64,000 bases of DNA from Rufibacter sp. LB8 (GTDB lineage: Bacteria > Bacteroidota > Bacteroidia > Cytophagales > Hymenobacteraceae): NCBI RefSeq assembly GCF_014876185.1, contig NZ_JADALJ010000001.1:1364001-1428000 (forward strand), written 5' to 3'. Both the position numbers and the translations under genes were made by a program. Below the pieces are notes generated by a model, which was not told the origin of the DNA, searched no databases, and was given only the letters and a program-made list of their open reading frames with translations. How positions within the stretch are numbered: the first letter of the stretch is position 1; the number at the start of each line of letters is the position of its first letter. This document shows, one piece after another, positions 25,860-33,889 of this stretch.

Positions 25860-25902
25860 ATTTTAAAATACCTCTCATTGCCGTTTTTAATTACCGTTTA
25901 CA
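25860..25902 (-). repeat. right end of Mu-like element
   Basis: Ends ...TTACCGTTTACA before the AATT duplication; holds ATTTTAAAATACC, the inverse of the left subterminal repeat. Confidence 0.7.
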
Positions 25903-25934
25903 AATTCGGAATGAAGCTTATCCTAAAGGCCAAA

Positions 25935-26759
25935 TCACGGAAACTTAGGGTACTTGGAGAAATCTGGTTTGCGCTTCTCCAGGAACGCATTTTTCCCTTC
26001 CTTGGCTTCGTCAGATAAATAATACAGCAAGGTAGCGTCACCGGCTAATTGTTGAATTCCTGACTGGCCGTCCAGCTCGGCGTTGAACGAGGCTTTTAGC
26101 ATACGCAAAGCCAGCGGGCTTTTCTCCAGGATTTTGCCGCACCATTCCACGGTGGTTTCCTCTAGTTGCTCCAAGGGCACTACTTTGTTCACCAAGCCCA
26201 TGTCCAGGGCTTCCTGCGCGTTGTATTGGTCGCAGAGGTACCAGATTTCGCGGGCTTTCTTCTGGCCAACCACACGCGCCAGATAACTCGCCCCGAAGCC
26301 GCCGTCAAACGAACCTACCTTCGGTCCGGTCTGCCCGAAACGGGCGTTCTCCGCGGCGATGCTCAAATCACAGACCACGTGCAACACGTGCCCGCCGCCA
26401 ATGGCCCAGCCGGCCACCATGGCAATCACAGGCTTGGGGATGCGTCTGATTTGCATCTGTAAATCCAGCACATTCAGGCGCGGAACGGTGTCTTCGCCAA
26501 TGTAGCCGCCATGGCCGCGCACGCTTTGGTCGCCGCCCGAGCAGAAGGCTTTTCCGCCCTCGCCGGTCAAGATGATCACGCCAATGTCAGAATTGTCACG
26601 GCAGATGTTCATGGCGTCAATCATCTCGGCCACGGTGCGCGGCGTGAACGCGTTGTGCACCTGCGGCCGGTTAATGCTGATTTTGGCGATGCCGTTGTAA
26701 AACTGGAACAGAATCTCTTTGTATTCCTTAATGGTATTCCAAGCGAATTTACTTTCCAT
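25935..26759 (-). CDS. menB: 1,4-dihydroxy-2-naphthoyl-CoA synthase
   Basis: Closes the second ring in menaquinone synthesis. A 274-residue crotonase-fold enzyme with MenB signatures: [17 protein letters not shown], the oxyanion-hole [27 protein letters not shown] and [10 protein letters not shown]. Its TGA stop lies 32 bases from the right end of the Mu-like element, which parted it from menE. It has a TACTTTTG box upstream, so it can be transcribed apart from menD. Confidence 0.96.
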   Translation of the reverse strand: MESKFAWNTIKEYKEILFQFYNGIAKISINRPQVHNAFTPRTVAEMIDAMNICRDNSDIGVIILTGEGGKAFCSGGDQSVRGHGGYIGEDTVPRLNVLDLQMQIRRIPKPVIAMVAGWAIGGGHVLHVVCDLSIAAENARFGQTGPKVGSFDGGFGASYLARVVGQKKAREIWYLCDQYNAQEALDMGLVNKVVPLEQLEETTVEWCGKILEKSPLALRMLKASFNAELDGQSGIQQLAGDATLLYYLSDEAKEGKNAFLEKRKPDFSKYPKFP

Positions 26760-26852
26760 AGGGTAGGTTTTATAAAACAGGCTTCCGCCCGATTTTCAAT
26801 AGTAATTCTACTACAAACGTACGATGCATACCAGTTTTCTACTGCACCGACG

Positions 26853-26860
26853 CAAAAGTA
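26853..26860 (-). promoter_or_regulatory. Bacteroidota -7 box for menB
   Basis: TACTTTTG on the minus strand, about 94 bases before menB, matches TAnnTTTG. Confidence 0.55.
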
Positions 26861-26898
26861 TTTAACCGGAAGGTCATTTCGCAAATAAAACAAGGGGC

Positions 26899-26950
26899 TT
26901 TGCCTTTCTGTTTTAGGCTTCATTTCTAAAAACGAGGCCAAAAACGCAAA
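26899..26950. repeat. dispersed palindrome, copy 9 (divergent)
   Basis: TTTGC...GCAAA outer stem; core arms TTTTAGGCTTCATTT / AAAACGAGGCCAAAAAC have several mismatches. It lies between menD and menB. Confidence 0.7.
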
Positions 26951-26955
26951 CTGGT

Positions 26956-28665
26956 TTACCCCAGCCGAATTCCCTGCACCGCTTTTCGGTACTGCGCAAA
27001 CACGTCATAATTTTCGGGGCTGCTGGTTTCCACCTCAATCAATTGCGGCCCCGCCGAGGCATCAAAAAACGATGCCAACGCTTGGGCAAGAGCAGCTTCG
27101 TCTTTCACCAAGGTATACGCCAAGCCCATGTCCTCGGCAGTTTTTTGGGCGGTCTGGCGCTGGTCGGTTTCAAAGAAAGGCCTGAGTTCCGGTTGACTTC
27201 TGGGACCTTCAATCATCCTGAAAATGCCGCCGCCATGGTTGTTCAGCACCACTATCCTGAGGTTCTGGGGAAGGTAATTGTGCCAAAGCGCGTTCCGGTC
27301 ATAGAGAAAGGCCATGTCGCCGGTTACCAAGGTCACTAGTTTGTCTGTGCTCAACGCTGACCCCACGGCCGTGCTGGTGCTGCCGTCAATGCCGCTGGTG
27401 CCCCGGTTGGCGAACACCTCCACGCCTCCATTTTCGGCTACGCCGATAAGATTGGCGTAGCGAACAGTCATGCTGTTGGCCAAATGCAATAAGCTGTTTG
27501 TTGGCAAATTCCTCAACACCTGGTAACAGGCTTTAAACTCTGAAAACGGACTTTCTTCCTGAAAACTGTTCAATACAGCCTTCCCCTGATGGTTCAACGA
27601 ATGCCAGGCCTGGGTAAAAGCTGGGTTTATTTGAACACTGTCCAGTTGATTTAACCTCGTGAAAAATTCTTGCGGCTGGGTTCTGATGATGCGCGTGAGT
27701 TTCTGGAACGTATCTGCCACCATGCCGGCGGGCTGCACGTGCCAATGCGCCATTCCTTCCTGCTGCCGCAAAAACAGTTTCAGGTTCTTGGAGATTAGCG
27801 ATTTATGGAACGTAATCAGCAAATCTGGTTTTAAAGTTGGTTCAGTTTGCAGATGCTTGGCGCCCAGAAAGACATCATGGTAATTGATGGTCTCGCCTTC
27901 GGATTGCTGGTTGCTGATGGTGTCTGCCACAAATACGGCTCCGGTGACGCGGCAGAAATTCTGGATGGATTGATGAAGCGCTTCGTCCTTTTTTCCTTGA
28001 CCGGCAACCACCAGCACCCGCTTGTACTGCTTAAGTTCTGCCGTCAAGGTCAGCCAAACCTCGGTCGTGAAGCCGAAAGAAGAAGGCATTTCGGCAATAA
28101 TTTTCACATCAGAAGCATAAGCAAACACCTCTCCTTCCTCGGGATAAAAAGGTTCGCGCAGCGGAATGTTGAGGTGCACGGGGCCTTCGGGGAAAGCGTA
28201 GGCTTCGTTCAGGGCTTCGTTGACCAGGCGGGCCGCGTGCCATTGCGAATCTGGGTGCGTGGCATCCACCGGGAAGTCCAGGCTCCGCTTCACGTGGCCA
28301 CCGTAAATGTGGCTCTGCCGAATGGTCTGTCCGTCCAGCTGGTCAATCCATTCTGGCGGACGGTCGGCGGTCAGCACCAGCAGCGGAATGTTCTGGTAAA
28401 AGGCCTCGGCCACGGCGGGCGCGTAGTTATAGGCCGCGGTGCCCGAGGTACAGACCAGCACCACCGGTTTGCCCGTCTGCTGGGCCATGCCCAGGCCAAT
28501 AAAGGCGGCGCTGCGTTCATCTGGCACGGTGCGCACCCGCAGCTGTGGGTGACGGGCAAAGGCCAGCGTGAGCGGCGCGCAGCGTGAGCCCGGCGAAAGC
28601 ACCACATCTTGCACGCCTTTGCGGGCGCAGATTTCGGCTATGTCAATAACGGCTTGTAGAATCAT
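26956..28665 (-). CDS. menD: 2-succinyl-5-enolpyruvyl-6-hydroxy-3-cyclohexene-1-carboxylate synthase
   Basis: Thiamine-diphosphate enzyme that joins 2-oxoglutarate to isochorismate in menaquinone synthesis. At 569 residues it is of normal length: N-terminal DVVLSPGSRCAPLTLAF with the Glu-containing PDERSAAFIGLGMAQ, middle domain, then the TPP-Mg motif GDMAFLYDRNALWHNY...NNHGGGIF. Its ATG overlaps the menF stop by four bases, so the two are coupled. Confidence 0.97.
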   Translation of the reverse strand: MILQAVIDIAEICARKGVQDVVLSPGSRCAPLTLAFARHPQLRVRTVPDERSAAFIGLGMAQQTGKPVVLVCTSGTAAYNYAPAVAEAFYQNIPLLVLTADRPPEWIDQLDGQTIRQSHIYGGHVKRSLDFPVDATHPDSQWHAARLVNEALNEAYAFPEGPVHLNIPLREPFYPEEGEVFAYASDVKIIAEMPSSFGFTTEVWLTLTAELKQYKRVLVVAGQGKKDEALHQSIQNFCRVTGAVFVADTISNQQSEGETINYHDVFLGAKHLQTEPTLKPDLLITFHKSLISKNLKLFLRQQEGMAHWHVQPAGMVADTFQKLTRIIRTQPQEFFTRLNQLDSVQINPAFTQAWHSLNHQGKAVLNSFQEESPFSEFKACYQVLRNLPTNSLLHLANSMTVRYANLIGVAENGGVEVFANRGTSGIDGSTSTAVGSALSTDKLVTLVTGDMAFLYDRNALWHNYLPQNLRIVVLNNHGGGIFRMIEGPRSQPELRPFFETDQRQTAQKTAEDMGLAYTLVKDEAALAQALASFFDASAGPQLIEVETSSPENYDVFAQYRKAVQGIRLG

Positions 28666-29888
28666 GATTCAGAGGCTTGGAAAAGGCGCAGCACGGTCTG
28701 CATTTTGAGTTCGGTCTCCTGCCACTCTTTGGCGGGATTGGAGTCGGCGGTCATGCCCGCGCCGGCGTAGGCGGTCACGGTGTCCTTTCCTACTTCGGCG
28801 CAGCGCAGGTTCACAAACAGATTGGTCTCCTGCCCTATTTGCACCGGCCCCAGAAACCCGCTGTAATAGCGTCGGTTATGCTGCTCCAGTTCGTTAATCA
28901 TCTTTAAGGCGGCGGCTTTGGGCATTCCGCCCACGGCGGAAGTGGGGTGCAACAACTCCAGCATCTGCGTGCCCAGGTTCGGGAACCCGACTTCCTCCAT
29001 GGCGGCACTGTACTCGGTTTTAAGATGCAATAAGTTTCCGGCGGCGATGGTTCTGGGGCCCATCTCCACGTAATCGCGCAGGCGCAGGTGTTTAAAACAG
29101 CTGATGATGTAGCGTTGCACCAAGGACTGTTCCTCAATTTCCTTCTGTCGCCAAATGGCATCGGCGGGCGTGAGGCCCTCGGTGATGGGTTGTGTGCCGG
29201 CCAGAGCCACGGTCCTGAACACGTGGTGGCGGTCAATCTGCACCAACACTTCAGGCGTTGCGCCCAGCCACGTGCCAATACCTGGAATGGCCACCAATGA
29301 GACGAAGGCCGTGGGGTACAAGTTGGTCAACTGCAAAAAGGCCTGCAACAAGTCAAAACCCTCAAACAGCGGCAGCGTTTTGGTTCTGGACAGCACTACT
29401 TTCTCCAGACAGCCCGCCTGCATGGCATTCACCGCGGTGGCTACCGTCTGCTCAAATACATCTCGTTGAATGGCAGAAACAGAACCAATTGGATGTTGTG
29501 GCCAAGTTTGCAAAGATTGCGCGTTCTGTTTTTGGCTTCGTTTCTGAAAGTGAGCCCAAAAACGCTCTGGAAATTCTGTGGCGCTAACATCTATTTTTTC
29601 ATCGGCTTTGCCGCAAAAGTAAATATCCGCTGGCAGGAACTTGACAGGCGAAGTTTCAGAAACCTGGAACGGGTGAAAAGCGAAGCCTTTAGTTGGGCCT
29701 TCAAGCGGCGGTAAAGTGTTCTGTGTTTTCTTGCTTACTAAAACCTGAATATGCTGGGTATTGGGCAACCGCCACAGGACAGCTGGGAGTTCAGTTTCAA
29801 CGGCTGCCTGAAACAAAGAAAACGCGGTTTCCTGAAGCGAAAAGCCTTTGGTGAGGTGGGTGATGTAAGCAGAAATATCGTCGGGCAT
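28662..29888 (-). CDS. menF: isochorismate synthase, with a palindrome inserted in frame
   Basis: Turns chorismate into isochorismate, the branch to menaquinone. A 408-residue chorismate-binding enzyme: KVVLSRTKTL, GATPEVLVQ, the substrate-site HPTSAVGGMPK and the Mg-site GAGMTADSNPAKEWQETE. Residues about 109-123 (RFWAHFQKRSQKQNA) are coded by a copy of the dispersed palindrome (29521-29567) in frame, in the variable linker before the conserved domain. The enzyme therefore seems to carry a repeat-coded insert without loss of catalytic motifs. Confidence 0.95.
   Translation of the reverse strand: MPDDISAYITHLTKGFSLQETAFSLFQAAVETELPAVLWRLPNTQHIQVLVSKKTQNTLPPLEGPTKGFAFHPFQVSETSPVKFLPADIYFCGKADEKIDVSATEFPERFWAHFQKRSQKQNAQSLQTWPQHPIGSVSAIQRDVFEQTVATAVNAMQAGCLEKVVLSRTKTLPLFEGFDLLQAFLQLTNLYPTAFVSLVAIPGIGTWLGATPEVLVQIDRHHVFRTVALAGTQPITEGLTPADAIWRQKEIEEQSLVQRYIISCFKHLRLRDYVEMGPRTIAAGNLLHLKTEYSAAMEEVGFPNLGTQMLELLHPTSAVGGMPKAAALKMINELEQHNRRYYSGFLGPVQIGQETNLFVNLRCAEVGKDTVTAYAGAGMTADSNPAKEWQETELKMQTVLRLFQASES
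29521..29567. repeat. dispersed palindrome, copy 10 (inside menF)
   Basis: Core TGTTTTTGGCTTCGTTTC / GAAAGTGAGCCCAAAAACGC. This is the only copy that lies wholly within a coding sequence in this window. Confidence 0.85.
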
Positions 29889-29959
29889 TGAGTTTAACGT
29901 TGGCCAACTGCCTTTTTTTGGCAGATGTTTTTTGACGTGGTGTGTTGCTACTGCATCAG

Positions 29960-30313
29960 TTACTGATGAACTATAATTTCCTCACGCGTCATTTCAACTA
30001 AATCATGGTGTTTAAATAACTTCTGAAGCAAGGTAAGGTTCTTTTCAAATAAAGAAAGTAAACCTTGGTTTTTCATATTTCCGGTCTTAAGCAAAAGCAA
30101 CTTGGGCGGCTCCTTTTTGATTATGAAGGACTTCAGAAAGTCAGAATCTTTGGTGATGACAACCCTGTCCTGTTCTTTTGCCAAACGGGCAATCAAGCCG
30201 TCTTTTGTGGCATTCCTTTCAGGCAAATCAAGAGTGTGAAGAGTATTGAAACCTTGGTTCTCAAGTAACGCAGAAAGACTTTTAGGCAGTTGGGCATCTA
30301 CCAGAAACTTCAT
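29960..30313 (-). CDS. DUF5615 PIN-like protein, likely toxin of a pair
   Basis: A 117-residue protein of the DUF5615 PIN-like group: start MKFLVDAQLPKSLSALL with the first acidic residue, DGLIARLAKEQDRVVITKDSDF with the next acids, then the hydrophobic KLLLLKTGN. Such PIN-like proteins are predicted RNases. The ATG overlaps the DUF433 stop (30310-30313), which makes a two-gene toxin-antitoxin-like pair. It lies between menF and the hotdog thioesterase on the same strand. Confidence 0.85.
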   Translation of the reverse strand: MKFLVDAQLPKSLSALLENQGFNTLHTLDLPERNATKDGLIARLAKEQDRVVITKDSDFLKSFIIKKEPPKLLLLKTGNMKNQGLLSLFEKNLTLLQKLFKHHDLVEMTREEIIVHQ

Positions 30314-30546
30314 GACGCAATGCGATAGACTCCTTTCACTTGCACCAGTTTAGCGGCATATTGCAGACAGGCCAAAAAATCTTCGCGCACTAAGTCTGGA
30401 TAGTCTTCCAGCAATTCTTCAATGGTCATACCGCCTGCCAAAAGCTCCAGCATGTTCTCCACCGGGTAACGCAAGCCCCTAATGGTAGGTTTGCCATGGC
30501 AGATGTCCGGGTCAATTGTAATGCGGTTGATGAGTTCTTCTTGCAT
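30310..30546 (-). CDS. DUF433 protein, likely antitoxin of a pair
   Basis: A 78-residue protein of the DUF433 family, with the typical start NRITIDPDICHGKPTIRGLR, then VENMLELLAGGMTIEELLEDYPDL and EDFLACLQYA. The fold is a small helix-turn-helix, and its partner role to DUF5615 is a common arrangement. It probably represses the operon and neutralises the PIN-like protein, though activity here is not shown. Confidence 0.88.
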   Translation of the reverse strand: MQEELINRITIDPDICHGKPTIRGLRYPVENMLELLAGGMTIEELLEDYPDLVREDFLACLQYAAKLVQVKGVYRIAS

Positions 30547-30578
30547 GGCTTCACTTTTTTAAGGATGCTACTGAAAAT

Positions 30579-31004
30579 CTATTTCACTCTATCCAAAACG
30601 GCCATGGTAATGCGGCTCAGGCACACCAAATCACCGGCCTCTGAGGTGATACGTATTTCCCAGACTTGGGTGCGGCGACCAATGTGCACCGCGCTGGCTT
30701 TGCCGTAGACAAACCCGCTGCGCACGCTCTTGATGTGGTTGGCGTTGATTTCCAGTCCTACGCAATATTGCTTCTCCAAATCCAGGAACATGGTGGCGGC
30801 CACGCTGCCCAAGGTTTCGGCCAGGGCTACGGAGGCGCCGCCGTGCAGCAGGCCCATAGGCTGGTGAGTGCGGTGGTCAACGGGCATGCGGCCAATCAGA
30901 AAATCATCGCCAATCTCTGTGTATTCCATCCCTAAGTGCTCGCCTAACGTATTCTTGTTCCAGGCGTTGAGTTGCTCTAGGGTGAGTTCGCGGCGTTTTT
31001 TCAT
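30579..31004 (-). CDS. hotdog thioesterase, likely DHNA-CoA thioesterase (MenI-like)
   Basis: A 141-residue PaaI/YdiI-type hotdog thioesterase. The motif THQPMGLLHGGASVALAETLGS is the family's active-site segment with the catalytic Glu. Its position upstream of the men genes on the same strand suggests that it hydrolyses 1,4-dihydroxy-2-naphthoyl-CoA, the product of MenB. That role is inferred from context. Its start lies only 17 bases from the divergent phosphatase start, so their promoters must overlap coding sequence or lie in the opposite gene. Confidence 0.8.
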   Translation of the reverse strand: MKKRRELTLEQLNAWNKNTLGEHLGMEYTEIGDDFLIGRMPVDHRTHQPMGLLHGGASVALAETLGSVAATMFLDLEKQYCVGLEINANHIKSVRSGFVYGKASAVHIGRRTQVWEIRITSEAGDLVCLSRITMAVLDRVK

Positions 31005-31021
31005 GGGTAGTATTGGGAATA

Positions 31022-31669
31022 ATGGCCTATCTTGGGCCGCAAATTAGCGTAAAATTGAGCCTCAAAAAAATATACCTTATCCGGCACGGCCAAACCGACC
31101 TCAACCTGCAAGGCATTGTGCAAGGCAGCGGCGTGGACGCCCCCTTAAATGACACCGGTCTTTGGCAGGCCGACAAATTCTTTCAGGCGTACCGGCACGT
31201 GAAATTCGATAAAATCTACACCTCGGCGCTTCAGCGCAGCGTGCAGAGCGTGGAGCAATTTATTGACCTGGGCATCCCCTATGAGCAGCACGCCGGCCTG
31301 AACGAAATCTGCTGGGGCACCCGCGAAGGCACCAAAATCACCCCCGAGGAAGACGCCTATTACTACAACATGCTGGAACGCTGGCAACAAGGCGAAACCC
31401 ACGTGCCCATAGAAGGCGGCGAAAGCCCGGAACAGGTGGCCGAGCGCCAGAAAGACGTGCTGGATTTGATCCTGTCCAGGCCCGAGGAGGAAACCATCTT
31501 AATATGCATGCATGGCCGCGCCATGCGCATCCTCTTGGCCTGGCTTTTGAACTACCCGCTGTACCAGATGGACCAGTTCACCCACCAGAACCTCTGCCTC
31601 TATGAGCTGAACCACACCGGCTCCATGTTTTGGGTAGAACGCTTTGCCGATGTCTCACATTTAGCCTGA
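31022..31669 (+). CDS. histidine phosphatase family protein
   Basis: A phosphoglycerate-mutase-like phosphatase of 215 residues. The catalytic RHG is in IYLIRHGQTD near the N-terminus, the second histidine in ILICMHGRAMRILL, and the acid donor near GLNEICWGTREG. Substrate is unknown; such enzymes act on small phosphorylated metabolites. A TTG at 31055 (giving SLKKIYLIRHGQ) is an attractive alternative start, since the residues before it are not conserved in this family. Confidence 0.85.
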   Translation: MAYLGPQISVKLSLKKIYLIRHGQTDLNLQGIVQGSGVDAPLNDTGLWQADKFFQAYRHVKFDKIYTSALQRSVQSVEQFIDLGIPYEQHAGLNEICWGTREGTKITPEEDAYYYNMLERWQQGETHVPIEGGESPEQVAERQKDVLDLILSRPEEETILICMHGRAMRILLAWLLNYPLYQMDQFTHQNLCLYELNHTGSMFWVERFADVSHLA

Positions 31670-31683
31670 GAATAACACCAACC

Positions 31684-31727
31684 TTTCCGTTTTTGGGCTC
31701 ATTTCTTGAAATGAAGGCAAAAACGTG
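31684..31727. repeat. dispersed palindrome, copy 11
   Basis: TTTCCGTTTTTGGGCTCATTT / AAATGAAGGCAAAAACG; a few mismatches in the right arm. Confidence 0.75.
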
Positions 31728-31806
31728 CGCACATTCTCTTGCCGCGCTATTTGTATAAGAGCAATTTTGACCCTATTTTTGAAGCCTTAAACCCGCGCAA
31801 CAAACT

Positions 31807-33516
31807 ATGGCCGAAATCATACGAATGCCCAAGATGAGTGACACTATGACCGAGGGAGTCATTGCCTCATGGTTAAAGAAAGTTGGTGACTCTGTGAAAT
31901 CTGGGGACGTTCTTGCTGAAGTGGAAACCGACAAGGCGACCATGGAATTGGAATCATACGAAGACGGAACTCTACTCCATATTGGACCGCAAGCCGGCGA
32001 ATCTGTGCCCGTAGACGGCGTTCTAGCCATTATCGGCAAGCAGGGCGAAGACATCTCTGGCCTTTTATCTGGCGCTAACGGTGGCACTGCTGCCCCAGAG
32101 GCCGCTGCCCCTAAAGCAGACGAAGCCCCTAAAGCCGAAGCCAAACCAGAAGCAGCCCCAGCCGCTGCTCCTTCAGCGCCTGCCGCCAAGGTATACGCTG
32201 AGGTCATCAAAATGCCCAAAATGAGCGACACCATGCAGGAAGGCACCATTGTGGCCTGGCATAAAAAGGTGGGCGACAAAGTGAAATCCGGTGACCTTCT
32301 GGCCGAGGTGGAAACCGACAAAGCCACCATGGAGCTGGAGTCTTACGAAGACGGCACCCTGTTGTACATTGGCGTGGAAGCCGGTGCCTCTGTAGCCGTA
32401 GACGGAATTCTGGCCATCATCGGCGAAGCCGGTGCCGATTACCAGGCGTTATTAAATGGCGGCTCCTCTTCTGGCGGAAACGCCAACCCCGCTGAAGCCA
32501 AATCACAAGAAGAAGCCACCCGCTTAGAAGAACATAAAACCGAAGCCCAGTCCCAGTCCGGTGACGGCGTGAACCAGGCTGCCGGTGCTCCGGTACCAGG
32601 CCAAGGCACGCAAACGGCTAGTGCACCTGCCAACCAAGGCAGACTGTTAGCTTCACCGTTGGCCAAGAAAGTTGCCCAGGAAAAAGGCATCAGCCTGGCA
32701 GACGTGAAAGGTTCCGGCGAAAACGGACGTATTGTGCTGCGTGACGTGGAGAACTTCACCCCTGGCGCGGCCGCTCCTAAAGCTGCCCAGCTACAAGCTG
32801 CTGCCCCACAAGTTTCTGCTCCAGCCCAGTCTGGCGAAGCCTACACTGAGGTTCCAGTATCACAGATGCGCAAGGTTATTGCCCGCCGTCTGTCTGAGAG
32901 CTTGTTTACCGCGCCGCACTTCTTCCTGACCATGGAAATTGACATGGACAAAGCCATGGAAGCCCGCGTGGCCATGAACGAGGTTGCCCCGGTGAAAGTC
33001 TCCTTCAATGACATGGTGATCAAAGCCGCCGCCGCTGCCCTTCGCAAGCACCCAGCCGTGAATTCTTCCTGGTTAGGCGATAAAATTCGCTACAACAACG
33101 TGGTGAACATTGGCGTAGCCGTAGCCGTGGAAGATGGTCTGCTGGTGCCCGTGGTTCGCAACGCTGATCAAAAGTCCCTCTCCACCATTTCTGCCGAAGT
33201 GAAAGACCTGGGCGGCAAAGCCAAGTCTAAGAAACTACAGCCAAGTGATTGGGAAGGCAGCACGTTCACCATTTCCAACCTAGGCATGTTCGGCATTGAG
33301 GAATTCACCGCCATCATCAACCCACCAGACGCCTGTATTTTGGCTGTGGGTGGTATCAAAGAAACCCCAGTGGTGAAAAACGGACAGATCCAGATTGGCA
33401 ACGTGATGAAAGTAACCCTTTCCTGCGACCACCGCGTGGTAGACGGCGCCGTTGGCTCTGCGTTCCTGCAGACCCTGAAAGCGTTCCTGGAGAACCCGGT
33501 AACCATGCTGGTTTAA
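31807..33516 (+). CDS. pyruvate dehydrogenase E2, dihydrolipoamide acetyltransferase
   Basis: The 569-residue core of the pyruvate dehydrogenase complex, which transfers acetyl from lipoamide to CoA. Two lipoyl domains (residues 1-78 and about 136-213) each have the lipoylated Lys in VETDKATMELES; Ala/Pro-rich linkers separate them. The E1/E3-binding domain is at about 278-315 (LASPLAKKVAQEKGISLADVK), and the catalytic domain ends with DHRVVDG (His 542, Asp 546). No E1 or E3 gene is adjacent, as often seen in this group. An inverted repeat hairpin ends transcription. Confidence 0.95.
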   Translation: MAEIIRMPKMSDTMTEGVIASWLKKVGDSVKSGDVLAEVETDKATMELESYEDGTLLHIGPQAGESVPVDGVLAIIGKQGEDISGLLSGANGGTAAPEAAAPKADEAPKAEAKPEAAPAAAPSAPAAKVYAEVIKMPKMSDTMQEGTIVAWHKKVGDKVKSGDLLAEVETDKATMELESYEDGTLLYIGVEAGASVAVDGILAIIGEAGADYQALLNGGSSSGGNANPAEAKSQEEATRLEEHKTEAQSQSGDGVNQAAGAPVPGQGTQTASAPANQGRLLASPLAKKVAQEKGISLADVKGSGENGRIVLRDVENFTPGAAAPKAAQLQAAAPQVSAPAQSGEAYTEVPVSQMRKVIARRLSESLFTAPHFFLTMEIDMDKAMEARVAMNEVAPVKVSFNDMVIKAAAAALRKHPAVNSSWLGDKIRYNNVVNIGVAVAVEDGLLVPVVRNADQKSLSTISAEVKDLGGKAKSKKLQPSDWEGSTFTISNLGMFGIEEFTAIINPPDACILAVGGIKETPVVKNGQIQIGNVMKVTLSCDHRVVDGAVGSAFLQTLKAFLENPVTMLV

Positions 33517-33564
33517 TTGCTGCTTGTTATTTGCTGATTGTTTTTAGTTAAACGATTCATAACG

Positions 33565-33596
33565 AAAGCGCCGCTGGAAAAATCCAGCGGCGCTTT
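33565..33596 (+). terminator. E2 terminator
   Basis: Arms AAAGCGCCGCTGG and CCAGCGGCGCTTT, loop AAAAAT. Confidence 0.9.
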
Positions 33597-33597
33597 T

Positions 33598-33641
33598 GCG
33601 TTTTCGGCTTCATTTCTGGAAACGGATCCAAAAACGGAAAT
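33598..33641. repeat. dispersed palindrome, copy 12
   Basis: GCGTTTTCGGCTTCATTT / GAAACGGATCCAAAAACGG; moderately divergent, joined to the terminator above. Confidence 0.75.
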
Positions 33642-33648
33642 CAAAATC

Positions 33649-33785
33649 TGTAGAGACCAGGCACTGCCTTGTCTCTCACGCATGCTAAATCGTACCGTCA
33701 AAATTTCTAAATATTCTTTTAAAAGCGTCTGCTGGAATTTAAAATTCTGGGAACGATTGAGACAAGGCAGTGTCTGGTCTCTACA
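33649..33785. repeat. 27-bp inverted repeat pair, MITE-like
   Basis: TGTAGAGACCAGGCACTGCC... (33649-33676) and its inverse (33759-33785) flank about 80 AT-rich bases. No ORF is present. Confidence 0.6.
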
Positions 33786-33798
33786 ATTGAAATTCCTC

Positions 33799-33838
33799 CT
33801 GTTTTCGGGCTCATTTCCAGAAATGAGCCCGAAAACAG
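33799..33838. repeat. dispersed palindrome, copy 13
   Basis: Perfect arms CTGTTTTCGGGCTCATTT / AAATGAGCCCGAAAACAG; the outer bases differ from the consensus but pair with each other. Confidence 0.92.
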
Positions 33839-33869
33839 AAAAGCCGCTCCAGTTTCCTGAAGCGGCTTT
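33839..33869 (-). terminator. nagB-fusion terminator hairpin
   Basis: Arms AAAAGCCGCT and AGCGGCTTT lie just after the stop of the NagB fusion on the minus strand. Confidence 0.75.
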
Positions 33870-33889
33870 CTTTTGAAAAAAGGGATATA

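Larger units (their letters stand above)
12020..25902. mobile_element. Mu-like transposable element (degenerate prophage) with methyltransferase cargo
   Basis: A 13.9-kb element bounded by TGTGGGG... and ...CGTTTACA, with an AATT duplication on both sides (12016-12019, 25903-25906). A 13-bp subterminal inverted repeat, GGTATTTTAAAAT, occurs at 12027-12039 and, inverted, at 25860-25872. Gene order follows the Mu plan: repressor facing left, early operon facing right with MuA- and MuB-like proteins, then a trace of tail genes. Head and terminase genes are missing, two genes carry in-frame stops and one holds an IS1-family copy, so it cannot make particles. The last 3.3 kb is AT-rich cargo. It splits menE from menB. 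The exact ends are inferred from TG/CA and the duplication; Mu itself makes a 5-bp duplication. Confidence 0.8.
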
